This document shows positions 7,834 to 15,695 of a stretch of 64,000 nt of DNA, piece after piece (the first letter of the stretch is position 1; each line of letters opens with the position of its first letter). Under the pieces are notes generated by a model. It was not told the DNA's origin, made no database searches, and saw only the letters and a program-made list of their open reading frames with translations. This DNA is from Micrococcus terreus (GTDB lineage Bacteria; Actinomycetota; Actinomycetes; Actinomycetales; Micrococcaceae), in contig NZ_FPCG01000011.1 in assembly GCF_900116905.1 (NCBI RefSeq), positions 1-64,000 of the forward strand, written 5' to 3'. Made by a program: the position numbers and the translations under genes.

Positions 7834-8024
7834 CGTCCGGTGGTCCGTCCCGATGACGGGGCGTCATACGAAGCACCCTGGAGAGGTACCTCCGCCGTGC
7901 GAGCTGTACCCCCGGTTGGCGCCAAGCGGGTGGGGGCTCCGGGCATTTCTGTCCACTCCACACCATGTCATCGAACACATCTGTAGGTCGGGTGAAGGTG
8001 CGTGGCCGCCGTCGGGATGTCCCA

Positions 8025-8666
8025 TCAGCTCACCTGCAGAGTGGTGAGGCAGGTGGGGTCCTCGGCCCCGGTGGAGACCTGCTGACTGCCCGAGCGTCCG
8101 TCCACCTCCACGGTGAGCGTGCCGGTGGTGTCCGCCGGCAGCCAGAGGCCCACGAAGCCGTTGGTGTAGGAGGTGCGCTGCTCATCCACCAGCACCTCAC
8201 CGCGCGCGTCGGTGAACGTCACCGTCATCTCCTGGTCCACCAGTTCCCCCTGGCAGCCGGCCAAGCTGTGCAGGAAGCACTCGTGGGTGGTGGTCTCGAA
8301 GGGCGCGACGGAGAGGTAGAAGCGGTCCTCCGCCAACGGCACGGCGAGCTGCTCCTGGCCCACAGTCAGCTGCACGGACTCCGGCGTGACCGAGCCCATC
8401 AGCCCCAACTCACGATCACGGTGGGTGTCCTCCAGTGCGGAGACCAGCTCCTCCACCGGCTGGTCTGCAGACAGGCCCAGCTCGGTCAGCGCCTGTTCTG
8501 GGGTGGTCACAGCCTGGCCGGCGGAGGGTTCGGATGCTGGCTGCTCCGCTGGCGCGCAGGCCGCCAGGGTGAGGGCAGCCGTGGCAGCGAGTGCGGCCAG
8601 AGGAGTTCGCCGGGCGCGTCCGGTGCCACGAGCGCGGGGCGTCAGTGGTGCGGCGGAGACGGTCAT
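8025..8666 (-). CDS. cueP: CueP-family copper-binding lipoprotein
   Basis: 213 residues. The N-terminal arginine-rich signal peptide and lipobox LTLAAC (about residue 34) predict a lipid-anchored extracytoplasmic protein. The mature part contains ECFLHSLAGC, TSYTNGFVGLWLP and the C-terminal PTCLTTLQV, the conserved cysteine and GLWLP features of the CueP family, whose Salmonella member binds copper in the periplasm. ATG 8666 is chosen over a much longer frame because a GAGAAT box lies six bases upstream and the signal peptide starts there. It stands alone, next to the metal cluster but beyond the repeat element. Confidence 0.82.
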   Translation of the reverse strand: MTVSAAPLTPRARGTGRARRTPLAALAATAALTLAACAPAEQPASEPSAGQAVTTPEQALTELGLSADQPVEELVSALEDTHRDRELGLMGSVTPESVQLTVGQEQLAVPLAEDRFYLSVAPFETTTHECFLHSLAGCQGELVDQEMTVTFTDARGEVLVDEQRTSYTNGFVGLWLPADTTGTLTVEVDGRSGSQQVSTGAEDPTCLTTLQVS

Positions 8667-8757
8667 GACTCCATTCTCGCCCCCGCGTCCAGTCACCGTC
8701 CAGCCGCGCCTGCCAAGGTGGAGACAGACCATCAACCTCAACCCGAAGGAGCACCCC

Positions 8758-9426
8758 ATGGCTGAGATCCTGATCATCGGCGGACACGGCAATGTCGCCC
8801 TGCTGGCCACCCCCGTCCTGGCAGAACAGGGACACACGGTCACCTCCGTCATCCGCAACCCGGACCACACGGCCGAAGTCGCCCAGGCCGGTGCCACCGC
8901 ACTGGTGCTGGACGTGGAGACCGCCACCCAGGACGAGCTCGCCGCGGCGTTCCAGGGCAAGGACGCGATCGTCTGGTCGGCCGGCGCCGGCGGAGGCAAC
9001 CCGCAGCGCACCTACGCAGTGGACCGGGACGCGGCCATCCGCTCCATGGACGCCGCCGCCCAGGCCGGGGTGAAGCGGTACATCATGGTGTCCTACCAGG
9101 GCGCGCGCACGGACCACGGGGTCCCGGAGGATAACCCGTTCTTCGCCTACGCCGAGGCCAAGGCCGCCGCCGACGAGCACCTGCGCGGCACGGACCTGGA
9201 CTGGACCATCCTGGGTCCGGGCAAGCTCACCCTGGACGAGCCCACCGCCCAGGTCCGCCGGGTCTCGGACAATGAGGCGGAGAGCGGCGAGGAGGCCCGG
9301 GACACCTCGCGCGGGAACGTCGCCCAGGCCATTGTCACCGCCCTGGCCATGCCGGAGACTGTGGGTCAGCAGATCGAGTTCGTGGACGGGGACACTCCCC
9401 TGGCGGACGCCTTCCGCTCGGCCTGA
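8758..9426 (+). CDS. Atypical SDR / NAD(P)-binding (NmrA-like) oxidoreductase
   Basis: 222 residues. Rossmann fold with the nucleotide-binding motif IIGGHGNVA near the N-terminus, then VSYQGARTD and YAEAKAAADEHL in place of the classical YxxxK region, and a C-terminal segment ending GDTPLADAFRS. This is the YhfK/SDR_a5 pattern of small NAD(P)H-binding proteins, often redox-sensing or epimerase-like. ATG 8758 has AAGGAGC upstream. It is followed after 41 nt by a YciI-like gene in the same direction. Substrate unknown. Confidence 0.82.
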   Translation: MAEILIIGGHGNVALLATPVLAEQGHTVTSVIRNPDHTAEVAQAGATALVLDVETATQDELAAAFQGKDAIVWSAGAGGGNPQRTYAVDRDAAIRSMDAAAQAGVKRYIMVSYQGARTDHGVPEDNPFFAYAEAKAAADEHLRGTDLDWTILGPGKLTLDEPTAQVRRVSDNEAESGEEARDTSRGNVAQAIVTALAMPETVGQQIEFVDGDTPLADAFRSA

Positions 9427-9467
9427 TCCGCCCCGGGTCGCCGCTCTCACGCACTGAGGAGCCCACC

Positions 9468-9833
9468 ATGGCCCAGTTCCTGCTCACCGTCTGGCACGAG
9501 CCCGGTGTCCACGCCGCCGGCACCGCCTACGCCTCCGAGGAGGAGATGATGGCCGCCTTCGCCGCGGTGGGGCAGTTCAACCAGATGCTCCAGGACCGTG
9601 GTGCGTGGGTGACCGCCGGTGGGCTGACGCCCCCGGAGGAGGCCACCGTGGTGGACGGCACCCAGCCCGACGCCGGCCCCGTCACCACCGAGGGTCCCCT
9701 CGCCGAGGCCTCCCATCACCTGGGCGGGTTCTGGATCATCGAGGCCGCCGACCAGGACGAGGCGGTGAACCTGGCGGCTGCCGCGTCCTCGGCGTGCGGC
9801 AGCCCGGTGGAGGTCCGCGCCCTGCAGGGCTGA
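9468..9833 (+). CDS. YciI-like (YCII-related) protein
   Basis: 121 residues, a compact alpha/beta ferredoxin-like fold typical of the YCII family. The conserved tail GPLAEASHHLGGFWIIEA matches the DGPFAE...GGFWII pattern of this family, with Asp replaced. A Shine-Dalgarno-like GAGGAG precedes ATG 9468. It probably forms a two-gene unit with the upstream SDR. Family members are small dehalogenase- or lactonase-like proteins of uncertain role; I do not assign a reaction. Confidence 0.8.
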   Translation: MAQFLLTVWHEPGVHAAGTAYASEEEMMAAFAAVGQFNQMLQDRGAWVTAGGLTPPEEATVVDGTQPDAGPVTTEGPLAEASHHLGGFWIIEAADQDEAVNLAAAASSACGSPVEVRALQG

Positions 9834-9856
9834 GCCTCGCCCCGGGAGGGGCCGGG

Positions 9857-9862
9857 TACACT
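9857..9862 (+). promoter_or_regulatory. -10 box ahead of the TPP riboswitch
   Basis: TACACT about 12 nt before the first riboswitch stem. It would start the transcript at about 9869-9870, so the riboswitch is at the very 5' end of the mRNA. Confidence 0.5.
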
Positions 9863-9873
9863 CGGCCGTGACG

Positions 9874-9927
9874 ACAGGGGAGCCCCATGAACGGGGGCTG
9901 AGAGTGCGCGAGCAGACCCTTGAACGT
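9874..9927 (+). ncRNA. TPP riboswitch (THI element)
   Basis: Contains the conserved cores in order: ACAGGGGAGCC, then a short hairpin, GGGGGCTGAGAGTG, GCAGACCCTTGAACG. These match the thi-box (GGGGxGCx...CTGAGA...GACCCTTGAAC) that binds thiamin pyrophosphate. It lies 42 nt ahead of the tenA start and presumably represses translation or elongation when thiamin pyrophosphate is plentiful. The last bases (GAACGTC) deviate from the usual GAACCTG. Confidence 0.9.
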
Positions 9928-9968
9928 CCGCAGCCTCCACCAGCATCCGCGTCCGTCCGGGCGGGCAC

Positions 9969-10598
9969 GTGGCCCGGCTGCGGGAGTCCGCCGCGCAGGA
10001 CTGGGACGCCGCCGTGGACCACCGGTTCGTGCAGGAACTGTTCGCCGGGACCGTGGAGGACGAGGTGCTGCGCGGTTACCTGGTGCAGGACTACCAGTTC
10101 TTCGACACCTTCCTCTCCATGCTCGGCGGCTGTATGGCCCACGCCGACCAGGTGCCCGCCAAGCTGCGCTTCGCCCGCCAGCTGGGCATGCTCGCCGCTG
10201 ATGAGGACGGATACTTCCAACATTCTTTCGATGAGCTGGGCGTACCCAAGTCCGATCGCACCAATCCCGAGCTCACGGACACCACGGCTGCGTTCCGTCA
10301 GGCGATGTCCGAGGCCACCGCCTCCCAGTCCTATCCGCACCTGCTGGTGCTGCTGGTGATCGCCGAGTGGCTCTATCTGGACTGGGGCGAGCGGGAGGTG
10401 AAGATGCCCCGGCGGTACGTGCACACCGAGTGGATCGAGCTGCATCGGGGCCAGGACTTCCGGGCCTGGGTGCAGTTCCTGGTGGACGAGCTGGAGCGCG
10501 TCTTCCCGTAGGACCCCGCCGCACAGGACCGTCTCACCCAGGTGTGGTGCCACGTGGTGGGACTGGAGCTGTCCTTCCTCGAGGTCGCCTACACCTGA
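9969..10598 (+). pseudogene. tenA: tenA (thiaminase II / TENA), interrupted by an in-frame amber codon
   Basis: The frame from GTG 9969 gives a TenA-fold protein (YLVQDYQFFDTFLSMLGG, AEWLYLDWGE, RYVHTEWIELH) to a TAG at 10509-10511 after 180 codons. The same frame then continues with 28 residues (DPAAQDRLTQVW...ELSFLEVAYT) to TGA 10598, which matches the usual C-terminal TenA helix carrying a catalytic acidic residue. So one nonsense change, not a frameshift, splits the gene. TenA salvages thiamin pyrimidines. The intact riboswitch upstream suggests recent loss, amber read-through or a sequencing error. The GTG start is uncertain because no clear ribosome-binding site is seen. Confidence 0.82.
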
Positions 10599-10701
10599 GA
10601 TCCTTGAGCACCTGGACTGGAACCGTAACCCCCACTAGACTACGTAAACGAAAAAAACGAAAACCCTACGGTGTCCCTCGAGCCCGAAAGCAGGATCCAC
10701 G
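10599..10701 (+). promoter_or_regulatory. Promoter/operator region of the PIN toxin-antitoxin pair
   Basis: A -10-like TAGACT (10636-10641) is followed by two direct AAACGAAA repeats (10646-10653, 10655-10662) in the most AT-rich patch of this neighbourhood. The repeats are plausible autoregulatory sites for the antitoxin. Confidence 0.45.
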
Positions 10702-11220
10702 ATGCGCCCCAGCACGGCCGCTCAGGAGACGTTCTTCGCTCCGGAAAGTCCCGAGACCGGGCAGGTCTTCGACTTCATGGAAGCGCACGCAGCGAAGACC
10801 GGGGAACGCCCTGCACCGCAGTTCTTCCTGTCGGGTCCGGAACCGGGGGACCAGGTCCAGCTCCCTCCCGAGATCTGCGAGGTCCTGGTCAAGGCCGTGG
10901 GCGCCATGCGCAAAGGGATGGCTGTCACCATCACACCGAGTTCGATGACACTCACCACCCAGCAGGCGGCAGAACTCCTGGGTGTCACTCGACCCACCGT
11001 GGTGCGCCTGTTGGATGAAGGCTGCATTCCTTTCGAGAAGCCGGGAACTCATCGACGGATCAAGTTGGAGGACGTGGTGGAGTACAAGGAGAAGCGCCGA
11101 GCCGCTCAGTACAGTGCCCTCGACGCGCTCGGCACGATAGATGATGAGGATCGCCACCTAGCGACCGAGCGCACGAGAAGAGCCCGCGCTGAAGCTGCCC
11201 GCCGACGCCGCTCTGCCTGA
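10702..11220 (+). CDS. Excisionase-like helix-turn-helix antitoxin of a PIN toxin
   Basis: 172 residues. The central MerR/excisionase-type HTH (about 88-140: TLTTQQAAELLGVTRPTVVR ... GTHRRI) is flanked by an N-terminal helical region and an Arg/Ala-rich tail (RRARAEAARRRRS). This is the architecture of antitoxins that precede PIN-domain toxins in actinobacteria. It is followed after 18 nt by a PIN-domain frame. Expected role: bind and neutralise the toxin and autoregulate the operon. The antitoxin itself is intact, whereas the toxin frame is broken. Confidence 0.82.
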   Translation: MRPSTAAQETFFAPESPETGQVFDFMEAHAAKTGERPAPQFFLSGPEPGDQVQLPPEICEVLVKAVGAMRKGMAVTITPSSMTLTTQQAAELLGVTRPTVVRLLDEGCIPFEKPGTHRRIKLEDVVEYKEKRRAAQYSALDALGTIDDEDRHLATERTRRARAEAARRRRSA

Positions 11221-11238
11221 CGGGCGTCGGACACAGCA

Positions 11239-11818
11239 ATGTTCACTGCGCTCCTCGACAGCTGTGTCCTCTGGCCGAGCACTCTGCGAGACTCCCTTCT
11301 GTCTTTGGCATTCGAGGGCTCCTACCGCTTCGTGTTCAGCGAAGCGATCCTCCTGGAAGTGGAGGTCAACGAAGAGCTGAAACTCATGGACCGAGGCAGT
11401 CCACGAGAAGAGTCTCGGAGTCGTGCCACACATCTTGCGCCGCAGATGCGTCTGCACTTCGGGGACTCGATCGTGACCGGATGGGAAGGCCTGGAGGGAA
11501 CCTTCAGCCTTCCCGACGAAGACGACGAGCACGTGCTGGCAGCGGCCGTGGTCGGAGGGGCTGGCTGCATCGTCACGGAGAATCTTCGAGATTCCCCCCG
11601 ATCCTGGTTCCGCAGGGTATTGAGATCGTCACTCCAGCCAAGTTCGCCTACGAGACAGTCTCACTTCGTCCAGACCTTGGGCTGGCGGCCGTCAAAGCCA
11701 TGTCAGCAAGGTCCGGTCGGAATCATGCACCGCTGACCCTCACGAGATCCTGGATTCACTCGATTCGCTCTACGGTCTCCACGACACGACACAGATCATC
11801 CGAGATCATCTGGTCTGA
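11239..11818 (+). pseudogene. PIN-domain toxin, frame broken twice
   Basis: The frame from ATG 11239 encodes a PIN-type ribonuclease: LLDSCVLWPS (first acidic residue), SEAILLEVEVNE, LPDEDDEHVLAAAVVGGAGCIVTENLRD. It then shifts near the C6 run at 11594-11599. A second frame continues with LVPQGIEIVTPAKFAYE ... NHAPLT and shifts again near CCC 11737-11739. A third frame ends HEILDSLDSLYGLHDTTQIIRDHLV at TGA 11818. Adding one base at each C tract restores a protein of normal length. Both lesions are in homopolymers, so assembly error is as likely as true decay. Confidence 0.8.
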
Positions 11819-13396
11819 TCAGCCCCAGCCACCCCACCACGCCTCGAGGTCCGGCTCGTTGCGCAGGGTCTGCCAGCCCAGCTCGGCGAGGTCGATGTGC
11901 CGGGTGAGGGTGGGGTCGGCGGTGGCCCAGCGGGCCTGGCGCCAGCAGGCGCGGGAGCTGGTCAGGGTGGCGACCGGTTCAGTGCCGTCGGCACCGTCCG
12001 AACCGTCTACACACTCCGTTCCGTCCACGACCTCCACCCGGTCCACGCCCTCGCGCTCCAGCTCGAGCAGCCACGAGCTGACCTCAGCAGGATTCGGCCG
12101 CACACCTGATCCGGCGGGGCGGACGGGAACCTGCAGGTCCACGGTCCAGTCGGCGGCGCGCGCCAGCTCGGCCGCGGTGACCAGTGGAACAGATCCGACC
12201 GGACGCGTCTGCGCATCGTCAACATCGTCCGGGCGCAGGGTCCGTGGCCTCTGCACGGACCACTGGATCCGGGGGTCGGTCAGGCAGGAGCGGGCCGGCT
12301 CCGGGAGCGGCTCACCCGGAGCATCGGCGTTCCGGACGGACACCACCGCGTTGGGCACCGCCTGCAGCACCGCGTCCACGCACAGCACCCCGGCCGCCTG
12401 ACTCCCCTCCCCCAGCGGGACCGTGACCTCCACGCGGGGGCCGCGGGCCGTCGTCGGGCCCTGGATGCCACCGCCCACCGGGCTGAGGTGACCGGTCAGA
12501 CCCAGAGCGGAACCGCGCGCGGTGGGGGCGGAGATGCGCGGGGCCAGGACCATGGACTCGCGGTTCTTCACGCGGCGGGCCTCGGCGGGGTCCTCGCGGC
12601 CGGCGAAGTCCGGACCCACGTGCCAGCAGACCGCCTCCGGCACGTGTGCCAGCAGTCCGCCCGCGCGCCATAGCCGATGCGCCAGCTCCCAGTCCTCGCC
12701 GCCGTAGCCCACGAACCCGGGGTCGAACCCGCCCGCGTCCACGTAGACCTCGCGTGCCATGGTCAGCACCGCGGAGATGACGAATCGGTAGGCGGTGGAG
12801 TCCGCGTGCAGCAGGTTCCCCGTATGCGCGTAGGCCTCGCGCAGCCACTCGGGCTCGGTGAGGACGTGGCTGTCCGGGACGGGGTCGCCCGGGCGCCAGC
12901 CGGTGTCCAGGAGGCTCTCATCCAGGTGCCGACGGCGGCCGACCACCACCGCCTCCGGGCTGAGCGCGGGAAGTCGGGCGGCAGCCGTGAGGTAGTCCGG
13001 CGCCGGGATCATGTCCCCGTCCAGGAACGCCAGCACCTCGCCTTCTGCGGCAGCTGCACCCAGGGCCCGCGCGGCCGAGGCCCGGAAGCCCCGATCCTCC
13101 TGACGGACCACGCGCGTGTGGAACGGCAGGTCCGCGGGCAGCTGCGGCGGGTCTGGTGAGCCGTCGTCCGCGATGATCAGCTGCGTCCGGCTGGCCGGGT
13201 GGTCCTGCGCGGCGAGGGCGGAGAGGAGCAGGTCCAGTCCGGCCTGGTCCCGGTAGAAGGGCACGACGACGGAGATCGCCGGAGCGCGTGCCTCACCGGG
13301 CGCGGGGATCAGGTGGGTGGGCTGGGCGAGCTGGTCCCAGCGGTTGCCGGGGACAGGCTGGCCGCGCAGGGACGGGGAATCGGGCGGGAGGGTCAT
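11819..13396 (-). CDS. Family 2 glycosyltransferase (two-domain, surface glycan)
   Basis: 525 residues. N-terminal GT-A domain (about 40-260) with ISVVVPFYRDQ, ADDGSPDPP, the nucleotide-metal motif FLDGDMIP, and GYGGEDWELAHRLWRAG, a chondroitin-polymerase/galactosyltransferase-like acceptor motif. The C-terminal half (about 300-525) has no motif I recognise and includes an Asp/Gly-rich stretch encoded by imperfect short repeats. It is the last of three overlapping genes (WcbI, GT, this), coupled by ATGA to the upstream gene. Sugar substrate not determinable. Confidence 0.85.
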   Translation of the reverse strand: MTLPPDSPSLRGQPVPGNRWDQLAQPTHLIPAPGEARAPAISVVVPFYRDQAGLDLLLSALAAQDHPASRTQLIIADDGSPDPPQLPADLPFHTRVVRQEDRGFRASAARALGAAAAEGEVLAFLDGDMIPAPDYLTAAARLPALSPEAVVVGRRRHLDESLLDTGWRPGDPVPDSHVLTEPEWLREAYAHTGNLLHADSTAYRFVISAVLTMAREVYVDAGGFDPGFVGYGGEDWELAHRLWRAGGLLAHVPEAVCWHVGPDFAGREDPAEARRVKNRESMVLAPRISAPTARGSALGLTGHLSPVGGGIQGPTTARGPRVEVTVPLGEGSQAAGVLCVDAVLQAVPNAVVSVRNADAPGEPLPEPARSCLTDPRIQWSVQRPRTLRPDDVDDAQTRPVGSVPLVTAAELARAADWTVDLQVPVRPAGSGVRPNPAEVSSWLLELEREGVDRVEVVDGTECVDGSDGADGTEPVATLTSSRACWRQARWATADPTLTRHIDLAELGWQTLRNEPDLEAWWGGWG

Positions 13397-14601
13397 GACA
13401 GGGTCTCCGTCAGGAACTGGAGCAGGGCGCCGGCGCAGTCCTGCGGACCGGGAGCGAGCGAGGCCGAGCTGTCCAGCCAGGTCAGGCCGGGGTCGGTGGT
13501 GGCGGCGGCGATGCCAGCGGTGAGGGCGGGCAGCGGGTCCGCGGTGGGCTGCACGGCGAGCGTCCCGGGACGCAGGCGGTCCATCTCCTGGGTGTAGGTC
13601 CCGGCGGGGACGATCGCCCGGCGGCCCACGGACATCCAGCTGGCCAGCGAGCCGGACGCGGAGACGTTGCGGTGTGCGGCCACGGGGATGCCGGCGGCCA
13701 GCAGTGCGGCGTCCAGGTGCTCGTCCGCCACGAACCCGGTGGCGCGGAAGGACAGCCCCAGGGCCTCCGCCTGCTCGGTGAGCTCTCCCACGAGGTGGTC
13801 GTGACCGGCGGCGACCGGGCCCAGGGCGGTCACCCGGGAGGGCAGCTCGGCGGGTGAGCCGGGACGGGACTGCTGCGAGCGGACTGCGGCGAGCGCCTGC
13901 AGGGCCTCCGCGTGGCCCTTGCCGGGGTAGAGGAAGCCGAGCACCACCACGTCCTGGTCCAGTCCGGACAGCTCCTCCGGCAGCTGCCTGGCCCAGGCGG
14001 CGGGGTCGGTGCGGGCTCGGTGGACGGCGTCCGGGTCACGCCGGTCCGGGACGGGCAACGGGACCACGGTGATCCGCGGGGCCGACTCCGATGAGGCTGC
14101 TGGGCCGGATGCCGCCGTGCCCGAGCCGCCACCGTGCTCAGTCAGGATCCGCTCCAACAGGGTCCGTTCGTGCGCGCTGGAGACCACGATCCCGGCGGCC
14201 CACTGCGCCAGGTCGGCATAGGCGGCTGCCCGTGCGGCGTAGCGGGCGGCACCCTCGGCCGGCTGCGGGACATCATGCAGGGTGAGCGTGGTGCGGTTCC
14301 CCTCCAGGGCCTCCGTCAGCAGGGCGACGGCCTCCCGGGGAGTGTCCCCGAAGAGGGAATCGGTCACATCCAGGTGCACCGCCACACCGCCTGCACGGTT
14401 CCCCGCGGACCACTCGCGCAGCCCCTCGGCGTCCGGCAGGTGGACCAGGTCCACAGATCCACCCTGCCGGATCAGTTCCCGCGCGGTGGCCAGCCCGTGC
14501 CGCACCACGCCGTGCCGCTCCGGCCCGACCGCGAGATAGACGAGGCCAGTCAGATCGGTCCGCCCGGTTCGTCCGGGGTCGGCATCCAGCCCACCGCTCA
14601 C
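13393..14601 (-). CDS. Glycosyltransferase, GT4-like
   Basis: 402 residues starting at GTG 14601, which overlaps the stop of the upstream WcbI gene (GTGA). GT-B-like layout: N-terminal domain with LVYLAVGPERHGVVRHG, a mid-region DVVVLGFLYPGKGHAEAL that fits the donor-domain 'G...KG' turn, and HRNVSASGSLASWMSVGRRAI near the sugar-nucleotide site. A low-complexity GGGSGTAASGPAASS linker sits between domains. It works with the neighbouring GT2 and WcbI proteins in building an extracellular polysaccharide; donor and linkage unknown. Confidence 0.78.
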   Translation of the reverse strand: MSGGLDADPGRTGRTDLTGLVYLAVGPERHGVVRHGLATARELIRQGGSVDLVHLPDAEGLREWSAGNRAGGVAVHLDVTDSLFGDTPREAVALLTEALEGNRTTLTLHDVPQPAEGAARYAARAAAYADLAQWAAGIVVSSAHERTLLERILTEHGGGSGTAASGPAASSESAPRITVVPLPVPDRRDPDAVHRARTDPAAWARQLPEELSGLDQDVVVLGFLYPGKGHAEALQALAAVRSQQSRPGSPAELPSRVTALGPVAAGHDHLVGELTEQAEALGLSFRATGFVADEHLDAALLAAGIPVAAHRNVSASGSLASWMSVGRRAIVPAGTYTQEMDRLRPGTLAVQPTADPLPALTAGIAAATTDPGLTWLDSSASLAPGPQDCAGALLQFLTETLS

Positions 14602-15650
14602 GCCATCAGTCCCAGCTGCCGCATCAGCTCGGCATGCCGCTGCACACCGGTTCGCACGGCCTCCGGGTTCTCCCGGTACCAGCCCAGGTGGGCCTGACGG
14701 ACCTCGGTGTCCGGGACCTCACGTCCGCCCACCACCCAGTGCTCTCGCGCCGGACCCTCCAGGCCCAGTCCGTCCAGGATCTGCTGTTCGATCGGGGCCA
14801 GCACATCGCCCAGCATCACCCGGTCCGGCACCGCCACGGACGGGTCCGCGCCCAGCTCAGCACGCACCTTCCCGGCGAGCAGCGCCAACACCGTGTTGGA
14901 CGGGTGGTTGATGGTGTGGAACCCGGGCTCGTCCAGACGCGCCAGCTCCTCGGTCACGGTCAACGTGCCGTGCGCGGACTCGCGGGCGCGCAGCCGGTCC
15001 AGGGAGTCGGCCGCCAGGCGCTGAACGGTGCCCGCCGTGAGCGGAAGCCGTGGGGCACCCCAGGTGTCCTCGCCCTCGTCAGGTGCGGGGCCGTCGTCGG
15101 GAACCGCCTGTCCCTGATGCACACCGAACCCGTGCACGCCCTCCATCCCCAGTTCGGCCGCCGCCTGCGCCAGGGTGCGCAGGTCGTGGTACGGCACCAC
15201 GGGCGGATCCTCGTCCGGACGGTCCGGGTGGCGCACCGTGACCTGCCAGGGGAACAGGCCGGAGTCGTAGAGCACCGGGATGCGCACCTGGCGGGCGCCC
15301 TCCGGCAGGAGCTGGGCCAGCTGATCGGTGCCCAGCGGCATGCCCCGGTAGTCGTCCGCCACGGGCTGGGCCACCAGGACCGTGGTCTGGGCGAGCAGCC
15401 GCTGCAGGTGCGGCAGGTCCTCCGGGGTCATCTCGAACACGGGCGGGATGCGCACGCTGGGGGGCAGGGCGAGATCAGGACGAGAGGTGATCAGCTGGCG
15501 CAGCGCCTCGGCCTGGCAGTTGCCCAGCACGATCAGCACTCCGGACGCGCCGGACTCACTGGACTGGGCAGCAGGCAGTGGCTCGAGCCCGTAGAAGTGT
15601 CCGTAGTGGCGTCGCCGGCCCTCGTCCACCGGTGGGGTGTGGGTGGTCAT
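14598..15650 (-). CDS. WcbI-family polysaccharide biosynthesis putative acetyltransferase
   Basis: 350 residues from ATG 15650. The N-terminal core LIVLGNCQAEALRQLI is the WcbI signature (GNCQ, SGNH-hydrolase-like catalytic start), and HTINHPSN late in the protein fits the family's conserved His. WcbI proteins act in capsule modification, probably as acyltransferases. ATG 15650 is chosen because a TACTGT box lies seven bases upstream; longer frames extend over the divergent gene and are spurious. First gene of a three-gene overlapping operon. Confidence 0.82.
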   Translation of the reverse strand: MTTHTPPVDEGRRRHYGHFYGLEPLPAAQSSESGASGVLIVLGNCQAEALRQLITSRPDLALPPSVRIPPVFEMTPEDLPHLQRLLAQTTVLVAQPVADDYRGMPLGTDQLAQLLPEGARQVRIPVLYDSGLFPWQVTVRHPDRPDEDPPVVPYHDLRTLAQAAAELGMEGVHGFGVHQGQAVPDDGPAPDEGEDTWGAPRLPLTAGTVQRLAADSLDRLRARESAHGTLTVTEELARLDEPGFHTINHPSNTVLALLAGKVRAELGADPSVAVPDRVMLGDVLAPIEQQILDGLGLEGPAREHWVVGGREVPDTEVRQAHLGWYRENPEAVRTGVQRHAELMRQLGLMA

Positions 15651-15657
15651 GTCCACA

Positions 15658-15667
15658 ACAGTAGGCT
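15658..15667. promoter_or_regulatory. Overlapping divergent -10 boxes (wcbI / GT4)
   Basis: Minus-strand TACTGT (15658-15663) and plus-strand TAGGCT (15662-15667) share two base pairs. The minus box sits seven bases before the wcbI ATG; the plus box serves the gene at 15696. RNA polymerase could occupy only one at a time. Confidence 0.5.
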
Positions 15668-15695
15668 GGAGATCAGCGTTCTGATAGGAGCCCCG

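Larger units (their letters stand above)
7231..8024. other. 794-bp gene-free gap at the right edge of the metal cluster
   Basis: No reading frame here looks like protein. The centre (7446-7833) is a nest of TTATGCCGA repeats described separately. The left part (7231-7440) and right part (7834-8024) show no promoter or RNA gene that I can support. Position suggests the joint between an acquired resistance cluster and resident chromosome. Confidence 0.6.
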
